A DNA stretch of 64,000 nucleotides from Symbiotaphrina buchneri (taxonomy: Eukaryota; Ascomycota; Symbiotaphrinales; Symbiotaphrinaceae): positions 496,001 to 560,000 of the forward strand of contig BCIG01000013.1 of NCBI GenBank assembly GCA_001599915.1, in the 5' to 3' direction. This document shows positions 25,240-36,400 of the stretch, in pieces. Each line of letters starts with the position of its first letter. Position 1 is the stretch's first letter. The notes under the pieces are model-generated. The model had not been told where the DNA came from. It did not search any database and worked only from the letters and a program-made list of their open reading frames with translations. Made by a program: the position numbers and the translations under genes.

Positions 25240-25665
25240 GCACCTTGTGGTCTCTTGGTCCCAGGCGCGACGGCTCCGGAGAGGGCGTATGTATCTGTTA
25301 GGGTTGGTAGTGTAGATCTGACAATAATATACCTGTAACATTATTAGATGGCGCGGTCACGCTTGGTCTGGAGATTTTCGGCGATAACCTGGAGTGGGTC
25401 GTGGTACGAAAGGACGAAGTTCCGAGTACGGAGTAAATCCAATTAACTTATAGTGCCAGAAAAGGCTAGCTCCTGGACATCGGCGGCTTGCCAGAGCAGT
25501 GGGGGAAGTAAACCCGAACGAAGCTCTGCCGCGAGGAGCATTATTATAACCCCCCCCCTTCTGGAAAGTACTTTGGGTCCATCTTTTTTATCATTAAATT
25601 CGCCCTTCTTCCCAACATTGCTCTCATTGCTTGATCCCGCTTCGCACGGGTCAAACACACAGGGC
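25240..25665. promoter_or_regulatory. Spacer between tah18 and ETF beta
   Basis: This 426-bp region must hold the tah18 terminator and the ETF-beta promoter, as both genes are on the plus strand. A GAGTACGGAGTAAATCC motif lies at about 25424-25440, nearly the same extended word as at 812-826. A C9 run lies at about 25550. Confidence 0.4.
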
Positions 25666-26578
25666 ATGTCAGGACTGCGGATACTCGTCCCCGTGAAACG
25701 GGTCATCGACTATGCTGTAACGGGCCCCCTCCCCTGCCATCTCCGCTTCCACTGCCGCTTAGGCTCTTGATCCTGCCACAATATGACTGACATTCGCCCT
25801 CGGGTAGGTCAAACCTCGGGTGAACAAGGCCCAAACGGCTGTCGAGACCAATGGTGTCAAGCACAGCATGAACCCTTTCGATGAGCTTTCCATTGAGGAG
25901 GCAGTGCGGCTCCGCGAACGCAAGAAGCCAGTGGAGGACATCCTGGCATTCTCTGCGGGCCCCACCAAGTCTCAAGATATCCTTCGCACGGCTATGGCCA
26001 TGGGCGCGGACCGCGGGATACACGTCGAAGTGTCAGAAAAGGACGGCGATCTGGAGCCATTGACCGTGGCGAAGCTGCTCAAGGGTGTCGTCGACTCGGA
26101 GAAGAGTAACCTTGTGATTCTGGGCAAACAGAGCATCGACGATGATGCGGCGCAGACAGGGCCAATGCTAGCCGGGCTTCTGGGCTGGCCTCAGGCTACA
26201 CAAGCAAGCAAGGTGGAGGTGGAAGGCGACATGGTGACGGTGGTGAAAGAGGTCGATGGAGGTGTGGAGACTGTCCGTGCCAAGCTGCCGATGGTCATCA
26301 CGACCGACCTGCGACTGAACGAACCCCGCTATGCTAGTCTACCGAACATCATGAAGGCTAAGAATAAGAAGCTGGAGAAGAAGACGCTCGCCGATTATGG
26401 GGTCGAGATGTCCCATAGGTTAAAGACTGCTAAGGTCACTGGTGAGTCGTCCTCAAGCTAGGTGTCATCCAACGGAACTGACTCGTCTCTAACAGAGCCA
26501 CCGCCACGGCAAGGAGGCGGCAAGGTGGAGGATGTAGATGGATTAATAGCAAAGCTAAAAGAGCTAGGAGCCATTTAG
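25666..26578 (+). CDS. etfB: Electron transfer flavoprotein beta subunit
   Basis: This mitochondrial matrix subunit, with ETF alpha, accepts electrons from acyl-CoA dehydrogenases (fatty-acid and branched-chain amino-acid oxidation) and passes them to ETF-ubiquinone oxidoreductase. Exons are 25666-25716, 25808-26441 and 26496-26578, giving 255 aa, the usual family length. Motifs are MSGLRILVPVKRVIDYA then VKPRVNKAQT, HSMNPFDELSIEEAVRLRER, VLGKQ-like VILGKQSIDDDAAQTGPMLA (adenine/AMP-binding loop) and the signature region VKEVDGGVETVRAKLPMVIT, TDLRLNEPRYASLPNIMKAK. The C-terminus GGGKVEDVDGLIAKLKELG is typical. All three splice junctions are phase-matched. It sits next to MCC alpha on the same strand; both proteins serve leucine breakdown. 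Confidence 0.96.
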
Positions 26579-27175
26579 GTCATAGAAAAGTCTATATCAT
26601 AGCACAAGAATGGCATCAGAAGCAAGCCTTCGAAGAAGAGTCCCAACCGGATCTGCTCCACTCAAAGAGTAACAAAACCGTGTTACTACTATCGTACATG
26701 ATGTCGACATCGGCGGCAATGCTTCTCATATCGCCAATAATCCGGGCAAGAGAATAAGTCGGCTGGGTGTAGAGTACCTTGCCCAGGTGCGCAAAGTACC
26801 TTAACTTAATCTTACCGGCTCTCATATCCGACAGTTAAAGATACCTTAAGGCTGGTGGTCAGTGCTCACCGAGGTGCGAGTCAAAAGGTACGACAGGATT
26901 CATGCAGAATATTGTGAAGCCCTTATACTTCGATGAGGTGCAATTATTGGTTGTGGAGGAAGCAAGCACCGGTACCTTAAGGTTACCGTCCGTACCCCGT
27001 CGCTACCTCGCTACCCCAGATTCGCACCGTCTCCGGCAGCTCCCACCCCACACTTCTCCGCTATATCCCCCTTTGATGATCCTAGGCACCCACGCCTGTA
27101 CTCGTACGCTCCAAATCTAGCATGCATCGGCAGCACAAGGGCTCGGCAGCTTAGGGTGCTTCTCCTGGCGACAGA
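26579..27175. promoter_or_regulatory. Spacer between ETF beta and MCC alpha
   Basis: This is a 597-bp region on the same-strand side of two leucine-breakdown genes. It contains AAAGTACCTTAA, AGATACCTTAAGG and GGTACCTTAAGGTTACC words at about 26790-26990. A CT-rich tract lies upstream of the MCC alpha start. No gene was seen. Confidence 0.45.
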
Positions 27176-29604
27176 ATGCCTATGCCCAGTGCGCTGCGCC
27201 ATGGACCGTTGTCCATTTCACGCAGCTCCCCCGTGTGGCTGCAGCGCCCTCGGCAATGGAAGCTGAACTCAACATTGGCTGAGCGCGATCCAATCACCAC
27301 GCCTCTTGCGTCTGTGCTCATAGCAAATCGCGGGGAGATCGCCCTGTAGGCATCGTTCCTAGTCCATCTCTCTGGGCGCTGCTCACAAAGCGTCTAGACG
27401 GGTGGGAAGAACGGCTCAGGAGTACGGTGTTAGGACGACGACTATCTACACTGACCCAGACGCTCACTCCCAGCATGCATTGAGCTCCCCTTTCGCTGTA
27501 AATATCGGCGACCCCTTGGCATACTTGAATGGAGATCGGATCATTCAGATCGCGAAGCAGGAAGGCTGCACGGGGATACATCCCGGATACGGCTTTGTAC
27601 GTCATCTTTGTCCCTCCACGAGTCTCAGTCTAATGTCAACCCTTGCAGCTGAGCGAGAACTCTGCTTTTGCCCGCAAGTGTACTGAGGAGGGCCTCATAT
27701 TCATTGGGCCTCCGTCGGAGGCAATCGAGGCAATGGGAAACAAAAGGTAAGCAGCCTTCCGAAAGCATGCCCCTCTTCAAAGCCCTCGCTGACAGGAGCA
27801 GTCGCTCGAAAGAGATAATGACCGCAGCAGGGGTCCCATGTGTACCCGGCTACCATGGTAAGGAACAGGATGTCGCATACTTGCAGGCCGAAGCTCGAAA
27901 GATCGGATTCCCAGTCTTATTGAAAGCAGTAAAAGGGGGCGGCGGCAAGGGTATGCGCATTGTGCAGTCTGAACATGAATTTTGCGACCAGCTCTCCTCA
28001 GCGAAATCAGAAGCACGAAACTCGTTCGGTGACGACTCCATGCTAGTCGAGAAATATATCACGACGCCAAGACATATTGAAGTGCAGGTCTTCTCTGATA
28101 AACATGGCAATTGTGTAGCCTTGGGAGAAAGGGACTGTAGCATACAGCGCCGGCATCAAAAGATCCTCGAAGAGTCACCAGCGCCCCATCTCGAGCACTC
28201 AGTGAGGCAGGAACTGTGGGCAAAAGCAAGAGCAGCAGCACAAGCAGTGGGTTATGAAGGTGCGGGGACGGTAGAGTTCATTTTCGATAATGATACCGGT
28301 GAATTCTTCTTCATGGAGATGAACACGAGGTTGCAGGTTGAGCATCCTGTCACAGAAATGGTAACAGGAGAGGACCTCGTTCGATGGCAGTTTATAGTGG
28401 CTGAGGGCGGTAAATTGCCCTTGACACAGAGGGAGATCGAACCCCAGATTGCCGGTAGAGGCTGGGCTATCGAGGCAAGAATTTATGCCGAAAATCCCGA
28501 CATGTTCGTACCCTAGCACTTCCCTATCCTAATGGGAACTAATCCGGGTCCAGGAACTTCATACCCGACTCGGGCAGACTGTTGCATCTCAGGACGCCTA
28601 CCGCGACGGAGACGGTTCGGATTGATGCCGGTTTCGTGGCAGGGGACGAGATATCCTCGCACTATGACCCTATGATAGCGAAGCTCATCGTTCGTGGTCC
28701 TACGCGGCAAGCAGCCATTCAGAAGCTTGAGAGAGCTCTTGAAGATTACCAGGTCGTCGGTCCGAGCACAAACATCGAGTTTCTCAAGAGGGTGTGTCGA
28801 GAACCCGCTTTCCAGTCCGGCGATGTGGAGACAGGTTTTATAGGAAAGCACCGAGAGACACTCTTCCACCGCGAAGCCGCGGGAAATGAGGTCTTCGTAC
28901 AGAGCGCGCTAGGTCTGCTCCTCAGTGCAATTGACGGTTCAGGGCGAAGCGGATACCCGGGGCCTGGCAGCAAACACATAGGTTTCGGGCATGGCTACCA
29001 AGAACGGGCATTCACCTTTGTGGAAGCTGGGCCCGACGGGACAGTGGGCTCCGAACCCAGGCAAGTCCTCGTGCGTCAAACAAGCCGCAATGTCTTCGAT
29101 GCGACCGTCAATGGCACCGATTATCCAGGTATTAACAGCCACTTGGAGGTGTCGTCCAACACCCTTACTACCTTTTTCCCCCACACTCGCATCGAGTCCA
29201 CCATTGTGCGGAATGAGGATACTATCGTTGTCTTCCAAAAGGGACGCCAATACCGACTACAGTGCGCGCTTCCGACATGGTTTGAGAAGGCCCTGGGGGT
29301 TAAAGATGTAACCAACAGCGTGTTGGCGCCGATGCCGTGCAAGGTCCTCCGAGTAGAAGTGACTGCAGGTGAGCAAGTCAAGAAAGACCAGGCGTTGGTG
29401 GTGATAGAGAGTATGAAGATGGAAACGGTGATACGAAGTCCACATGATGGGATCGTCTCAAGAGTTGTGCATGAAGCAGGAGTGAGTCTCGCGTTTCAGG
29501 ATCTCGCCACCCAAAGAGCGCGACCATTCTAACTGGAGACACAGGACATGTGCAAAGCAGGCACGGCGCTGGTGGAATTCCAGGATGCAGAAGATGCTCG
29601 TTAG
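27176..29604 (+). CDS. mccA: 3-methylcrotonoyl-CoA carboxylase, biotin-carrying alpha subunit
   Basis: This mitochondrial enzyme carboxylates biotin with ATP and bicarbonate for leucine breakdown (3-methylcrotonyl-CoA to 3-methylglutaconyl-CoA). Exons are 27176-27345, 27398-27596, 27649-27746, 27802-28503, 28554-29481 and 29545-29604, giving 718 aa. The N-terminus [18 protein letters not shown] is Arg-rich and matches a presequence. The biotin carboxylase domain begins [14 protein letters not shown]. It contains [11 protein letters not shown], the ATP-grasp glycine loop [44 protein letters not shown] and [20 protein letters not shown]. The biotin carboxyl carrier domain is at the C-terminus with the biotinylated lysine in [10 protein letters not shown]. 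The middle ([15 protein letters not shown] region) fits MCC alpha rather than pyruvate or propionyl-CoA carboxylase. The beta subunit is not in this window. One junction (28503/28554) uses a GTTCGT donor. Confidence 0.95.
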
Positions 29605-30607
29605 CAGAAATGATTGGTTAGGAGGGCACGATGTCTTCTAAAAGGCGGCTTCTGGGCTATTCTGAGCATTACAAGTATCACTGCCGCAAGCCAAGTCTTG
29701 GTGGCTTTGAGGACTCATATGGCTATCGACTTACGGCCATCTCAGTTGGACTGCAGGATACCCTAACTGGAACTTCAGGTAGGCGGCAATGTGCAAGAGA
29801 TCCGCGCTACTCGTGCAAAGCAGGTGTACGAATTCGTTGGAATCGAATGCTACCACGGTATCCTGCGCTTAATCATATTTCTGGACAGCATGAGTTTCGC
29901 AGACAAGTGAGAAGTGATTGGCTGAGGGGCCTTCCTGAGGGGGTTCAACCAGGGTTGGTATTCGACCATGTTTTCCGGGGTAAGGTACAGTACCTACCTA
30001 GGTAAGGTAGGTACACGGGGAGCTGTATATAACCTTAAGACAGTTAAGGTACTGTACCTAGTAAGGTCCTTAAAGCCCGAGCTACGCCCCTGTTTCGTGG
30101 ATCGTGAGTTGTCGCAGCAAGCGCCGCCTCCGTCATACGATGCGTCAGAATAAATCATTATTTGTTCTCCATTCATGCAACATGCCCTGGAACCACTGCC
30201 GAGAATAACAGTACAAATACTACTCCGTACTTCGTACTACAATAATACTAGCAAGGACAGCCGTAGAAATTGTTCCACGCTTCAATCATACGCACCCACT
30301 GTCAGGCACTGCCCAAGTGCAACAAAGGTGGAAGAAAGGTTAGTGATTGTTCCCACTTTGTTGTTGGAATGTGGCTCTCCCACTAAAGTTATTACGGTAC
30401 GATCCAGGATTCCATTGAACAGCCATCCCCGCATTCACTACTTCGAGCTCGTGCTTTATTGCTGTTGCTCATAACGGTTGTTCCGCGGAAGCACCTACGA
30501 AGTATATAATAAAGCTGTGTCCGGCGTCTGCATCCGCGTTGTTGCACGCAGACCCGCATAAGCATTCAATCTCAAACAAACCTGCCTCGACTTGACCAAG
30601 GAGCGAC
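29605..30607. repeat. Intergenic region with AAGGTACC tract
   Basis: This is 1.0 kb between MCC alpha and a small membrane protein gene. At 29978-30075 it holds GGTAAGGTAC, TACCTACCTAGGTAAGG, TAGGTAC and TTAAGGTACTGTACC words, and CTCCGTACTTCGTAC near 30222. The promoter side has a TATATAATAAA-like stretch at about 30500. Short open frames (for example 29631-30005) show nothing recognisable. Confidence 0.45.
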
Positions 30608-31242
30608 ATGGGCATCCGGGATGCGCCAGGCGGCCTAGTTGGCTTCATCGTTCACGCAATTGTCAGATTCTTGCAACTCGTATTTGCCCTCACCGTCGCC
30701 GGTCTCTACGGCGTCGATCTAAGCAACTCAAAGAAAAATGGAGACGGCGAGGACAACCGTTGGGTGAGCGAGGTGTCCTCCGTGGGCATGTATGATTTAC
30801 TTCTGACCCTGCACAGATTTATGCCGAGGTCGTTGCTGGTCTATCCGCTGTCACCTGCCTCATCTACATGGTCCCCTTCTTCAAGACCTACTACCTGTTC
30901 GCGTGGGACGCAATTCTATTGTGGGTGAATCAGGTGACTCTGGTCAAGCTGAAAGGCTAACAGAACGACAGCATCCTCTGGACAGCCTTGTTTGGGATCT
31001 TCGGGAAGCTGTACATTCATGTGCACGGTGACATCACTGGAGGTGTCCGCCGCATGAAAAACGCTGTTTGGGTTGACCTGGTATGTAACATTGATCTTAT
31101 CCCAGGATCAGAGTCAAGCGGCTAAGATTTGACGACGCAGATCAACATGCTCCTGTGGTTCGTGACCGCAATCTATGCTGTGACAATGTCTTTCATGGCC
31201 CGCCGAGGGAGGACATTGCATACTGGCCGAGCTGAGGTCTAA
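30608..31242 (+). CDS. Small four-helix membrane protein (MARVEL-like)
   Basis: Exons are 30608-30763, 30817-30920, 30972-31080 and 31141-31242, giving 156 aa with matched phases. Four hydrophobic segments can be seen: GFIVHAIVRFLQLVFALTVA, VVAGLSAVTCLIYMVPFF, ILWTALFGIFGKLYIHV and INMLLWFVTAIYAVTMSFMA. This is the layout of fungal MARVEL-domain proteins (membrane-associating domain), in which the loop between helices 1 and 2 is short and a VDLINMLLWF segment precedes helix 4. Family members sit in plasma-membrane domains; a specific role cannot be read from sequence. The short tail RRGRTLHTGRAEV is basic. No signal peptide is needed. The real identity could be a fungus-specific relative rather than Nce102. 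Confidence 0.8.
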
Positions 31243-31920
31243 TGGGCGCGCAATACAAGCAAGATATGAGTTGGTATGACATAAAGATGACCGACTGCAG
31301 GGCAGCCCATTTTTCTGTTCTCGACAGTTCGCATCTCACGACAGACTTCCCTATAGAGTTCAGATACCCATGGTACTGCAGGAGGAATTCGCGCCTCTAT
31401 CATCAGTTTTGCCTGTCACGGATAACCTCGTTGAGTGACATTGAGGAAACAACGGAATAATTCTCTCGCGAATCCTTTTCGAAGTGTATTTATTGCTTTG
31501 CTTTGTTTTTGTCAACCACCTCAGCGTTAGCATCGCGTGGATTTAGCTGAAGACATCGGCTAGAGATCTTCGGTCCGTTCCTTATTTTTGGGGTGGAGTG
31601 GATTAAGCAAAGGACAAAGGCGGCCTTTCGAAGCAATCCTGAAATCACGCCAGATTTCCATTACGCACAAACAAGGCTTCAGTAGATCGGGGATTGCCTC
31701 TCAGTTAGTGATGCAACTTTGCGGCGTATGAGATACTGCGGAGCTAGGAAGCCCGCTTATCTCCGCCGCGCAATTGGCCAAACGCCGCAACAAATACGCC
31801 CGGCCCATGGACCACATAAAAGCCACAGCTTGTACGAAATGTCTGATGCTGTTTGTTATCTGACTTGCGAAAAAGGGAAAGAGACACTTGGGCTCTTGCT
31901 AGATCATCAGAACCTGCAAG
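31243..31920. other. Spacer between membrane protein and SDR genes
   Basis: This 678-bp region holds a T-rich stretch (about 31488-31515) and small open frames without recognisable content. No repeat motif of the GGTACC type stands out here. Confidence 0.4.
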
Positions 31921-32837
31921 ATGGCCTCCGTGTCAGCAGAGTCGGGCAGGCAAAACAACACCACATTTCCTGAACCCCGAGCAAACCTGAGCAAACATGC
32001 AGGTGTACTCTCCGGCAGGAACGCCATCGTTACAGGTGCGTCCAGGGGTATTGGAGCAGGGATTGCTCTGGAGCTGGCTAGGCATGGAGCAAAGGTATAT
32101 CCACACTCGGCTGGCGGGCGCTGTGCTCCTCGACTCCTGGGAAATGTGTTAAACAAGGACACCTCTGACAGGTCATTATTACGTATACGTCTGCAACCAG
32201 TGAGAAGATGGTGGACGACATAATTGCTCGGATTCAAGCCTTCGAGAACGGTTCCGCGGGGTACAAGGTCCAAGCTGATTTGCGTGCTCTCGATGCGCCG
32301 GACAGAATCGTGGCGGCTTCGCTCAAAGTATTTAACGGCCATGTGGATATTCTCGTCAACAATGCGGGTGTGGACTTCGAGAAGCCCATATCGGGAACGA
32401 CCGCAGAAGATTTCGCGTACGTCTACGATCTGAACGTGCGGGCGCCATTCCTCATGATCAAAGCTGTGCTGCCACATCTTCGACGGCCGGGGCGGATAAT
32501 CAATATCAGCTCTGTCGCAGCAAGGTCCGGATTCCCAAACTTCGCCCTATACTGCTCCTCGAAAGCGGCCTTAGAAGGGATGACAAGGAGCGTTGCAGGC
32601 GAGCTAGGACCAGACGGGCACACGGCCAACATTGTCGCTCCTGGTCCAGTTCAATCGCAGATGTTGGACCGCATCCCGGCTCATCTCGTCGAGATGCAGA
32701 AGGCTAGGACTCCAGTTGAGCATCGTATTGGAACGGTTGACGATGTTGCCCAGGTCGTGGCTTGGCTAGCTGAAGAGAGCAGCCGTTGGATAACGGGTGC
32801 GTTGCTACCGGCGAACGGTGGACTTGAGATGTATTAG
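31921..32837 (+). CDS. Short-chain dehydrogenase/reductase (classical SDR)
   Basis: This is an NAD(P)-dependent oxidoreductase of 279 aa, with exons 31921-32094 and 32172-32837. The cofactor-binding motif TGASRGIG is at residues 38-45, followed by VIITYTSATSEKMVDDI. DILVNNAG stabilises the Rossmann core, RIINISSVAARSG carries the catalytic serine, and YCSSK supplies Tyr185 and Lys189. A PG motif (IVAPGPVQSQML) and the C-terminal WITGALLPANGGL complete the classical SDR fold. The TSATSEK stretch after beta-2, with no acidic residue at its end, suggests NADPH. Overall it resembles 3-oxoacyl-ACP reductase-like (FabG) and fungal sugar/ketone reductase-like SDRs; the substrate cannot be deduced. 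It may be cytosolic, as the N-terminus is polar with no clear targeting signal. Confidence 0.88.
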
Positions 32838-33469
32838 TACGACTCGTATTTGATATTCACCAGCCCTTGATAGACAATGGATGAAACTAGACATCGGGCC
32901 CGAGACAGGCCAAACACGCGCAGTTAGCATAATAGATCCAATGAAGGTATGCTGATAGCATGGCGGTGCAAGGAGTTTCTGGGTGACAAGGGGGAGGTGG
33001 AAGCTTAAATTAAGGTCACCTCCGCAGTGAAGGACCATGAGCACACCGTAGGAAGCGAAATGCACGAGGCTTGGCGAGCGCGCAATGTTCACCTTGCGAA
33101 TTTCTGAGTCGGTCAATAGCCACGACCAAACCTATTGTTCCGTACCTGTTATTGTCTGAGCACCAGCATCAAGCGCCAGGGCAGGCCATTTTCTTCCTTT
33201 AACAATCTCGACACGCTTCTTCTATGTGGTGTTGACCAAAGCTAACGACCATCTATGTGCTTCACGAAGCTTCATACTGTCATTATCACCACCTCTCTTA
33301 GCCTGTTCTTGACGTGAGCGTGTAGTGCGACTCCACGAACTCGACACAACCCTTCTTCCTCATCACTGATACGGTCGTCGTTGACATCCTACGACGGAGC
33401 GAGATGACACTGGTGCAATCTCCTTACTACTGAGTTTCTGAAGCCGGGAGCTTGCAAGTGCTTCCCACA
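32838..33469. promoter_or_regulatory. Spacer upstream of THO2
   Basis: This 632-bp region contains the SDR 3' end and the THO2 promoter. It is CT-rich towards 33470, as is common for housekeeping fungal genes. No GGTACC-type tract was seen. Confidence 0.4.
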
Positions 33470-36400
33470 ATGGGCCCGAAGCGGAAGAGGGGAGATCGGA
33501 ATTGGTCGCAGGACTCTGGTCATGACACCCCAGGCAGGCCCTCACCGCATCAGCCTGGGAATTTAAGCATGGCGCAGTATAGCCGGGACTACCAACAAGA
33601 TGGTCGGGGAAGGGGTGGAAGGAGGGGTAACAGAGGAGGTGGAAGGGGAGGCGGGCCTCCTCATCGCGGGCCTCAAGGATACCAGTCTTCTTCACCACCG
33701 AACACGTCGAGGGTCCAACAACCTACACGTCCTATGTCACCTGCGACACAGACGAATCAAGCAGCCCAGAGCACATCTGTCCGGGACCAAGGACATCCAA
33801 ACACAGAACAGCCTGCTGCGGTCACCAACGTTAACCGGCCAGCGACGCCCGCCGCTGCTCCTCCACCCTCTTTAGAATCACGAGTACCTGAGGAGTCTGC
33901 ACTACTTGGGTTTGAGTTTCTGACCCGCGAGCGCTTGCTATCATGGAACGACACAGGGAAGATGACTGTCGTGGACCTGGGAGTTCAAGCCGCAAAAAGT
34001 CAAGATTATGCAGCCCTCGGAACGCTCTACCAGGAGATCATACATTGCGGACTTGGGTTATACCTCCCACCAGCAGATGCAGGCCTGGCGGTGAAGGAAA
34101 TTTTGCAGAGTCTTGCCCAACTACCAAAAGACGAAGCAGTTCCACTTCATGCTCAGTCGCTGTTCCTTGACGTCTTGTCCATCGTCACCGAGACTGACGC
34201 CAATAATCCAGCTCTTCGGGACTTGGTGGTTGCTACCGGAATTTCTCCCGCGCTTATGCGTCACCAGCTCGACACCCCTATATTGCAGACACTTGGTCTC
34301 ATCCGTGATACATTCGCTCGCATGGGTATTCGCAAACAGACCAATCTCATTTACCGGCAGTCGAATTACAATCTTCTAAGAGAAGAAACAGAAGGCTTCG
34401 CGAAGCTCATCACCGAATTGTTTACCACTGCTAGCTCAGGCGTCCCCACTAGCGATGTAGTTCAAGATACCTTTGAGCGCCTGAAAGCACTCATTGGCGC
34501 TTTCGATCTGGATGTTGGCAGAGTCTTGGATGTTGTCTTAGATGTGTTTGCGACAGGTCTGGTTCGAGAGTACAGATTTTTCATCAAGCTGCTTCGGGTT
34601 AGCTCTTGGTGGCCAGACAATGTAACAGACTTGACGGTCAAGGAATACAGTGCCCTCCCGGATTGGGCATTACCCGGCTCTGATGACTGGGCAACCAGCG
34701 AAGAAGAGAGAGCTCGACTGTCGGTACTAAGGAATGAGAGAGATACTCGCTTCTGGGGGCGAGTGAAAGAGGTAGGCATCAAGGCCTTCTTTGAACTTGG
34801 CGGAAAAACTGCCCAAGGGGATGGTGTCACGACTGATGATACCGACACCGGAGCAGCTGACAATGAAGGTCATGCTCTCTGGGTCAGGACGACGGGTATG
34901 CTACCTCCTACAGGTAACAGAGTTGCTGCACAGTTGCTCGGCTTCAAGCTCCGATTTTATACTTCTGCAGCGCGAGATGCAAACGAGTCCTTACCTCCGA
35001 ATGTAGTTTACCTGGCTGCACTGCTCATCAAAGTGGGGTTCATTTCATTGAAAGATCTCTACCCTCATCTCTGGCCGTTGGATGACAAGATGCAAGAGGT
35101 CAAAGAAGCAAAGATGAGAGAATTGGCTGAAAAGGAAGGCCTCCGCCGCCCAGGTGGTGGCCCAATGAATGCTTTGATGATGGCTGCTGCCTTGCCGGAT
35201 GACACGGTACCTACAGCTGGACGGCTGCGTGAACAAGAACTGGGTATAACCACTTCGGCTCAGACTGATGCAACAACAGAAAAATCCAACAAATCAGGTC
35301 AAGAGGAGGCTGAACAACTTCCGGAGCCGGCCGATCAGAAAGTGCAATTGCTGAAGAGTCTTCTCTCAGTCGGTGCTATACCAGAATCCATGTTCATGCT
35401 GGGACGCTTTCCCTGGCTCCTTGATGCTTTTCCGGAGCTTTGCGAGTACATACACCGGATCTTGCATTATTCCCTTTCCAAAATCGTCCCGGACTCAGAA
35501 CCATTATTGGAGGAAGAGCTGTTACGTGAGCCAAAGAAAGTCCTTGACGATGATCAGTCGAAAGTTCCGAAAGGCCAGATCCATTTGACAGAGCCTTACC
35601 CACGCAAAAAAATTTACTTCGCTGGCTTGGAATCCGTAGATGATCAAAGCACTTCCGAATACAGGTTCTATTGGCAAGACTGGTCGGATTGCATCCCTGT
35701 TTGTCAATCCGTTGATGACGTGTTCCTGCTGTGTGGTACTTTTCTCAATCTATCAGGCGTCAAAATCGGTCGCGATCCAAGTCTACTTTCAAAGTTAGCT
35801 AGGATTGGAAGGTCAGATCTGGCCAAGGATCCCTCCGGAACAAATATGAATCGCTGGATTGATCTTTCGAAGCGCCTTCTCGTCCCTTCACTCAGCCTTG
35901 TCAGATCTAATCCTGGGGTCGTCAACGATGTGTTCGAGTTGCTCAAGATATTCACCACTCAAACCCGATATTCTATCTATGCAGAGTGGTATCAGGGACA
36001 AATATCTCGTCTGCCCGCCATAAAAGCGGCATTTGACCAGACCGTGGCGGAATCTAGAGATGTCCTCAAACGGATCAGTAAGGACAATGTGAAAGAGATG
36101 GCTCGTGCGCTGGCTAAGGTGGCCCATGCGTCTCCTGGGATTGTTTTCAGGACCGCGCTGAATCAGATTGAATCTTACGATAACCTCGTGGAGGTGGTCG
36201 TTGAATGCGCTCGTTACTTCACGCCCCTAGGATATGACGTTCTTACGTGGTCATTGATGAATTCTTTGGGTAGATCAAGGGATCGTCTTAAGGAGGATGG
36301 CATGGTCACAAGCAAGTGGCTTGATTCTCTTTCAAAGTTCACTGGGAGGGTCTTCAAGCGTTACTCGACCATGAACCCAACCCCGATTCTGCAGTATGTG

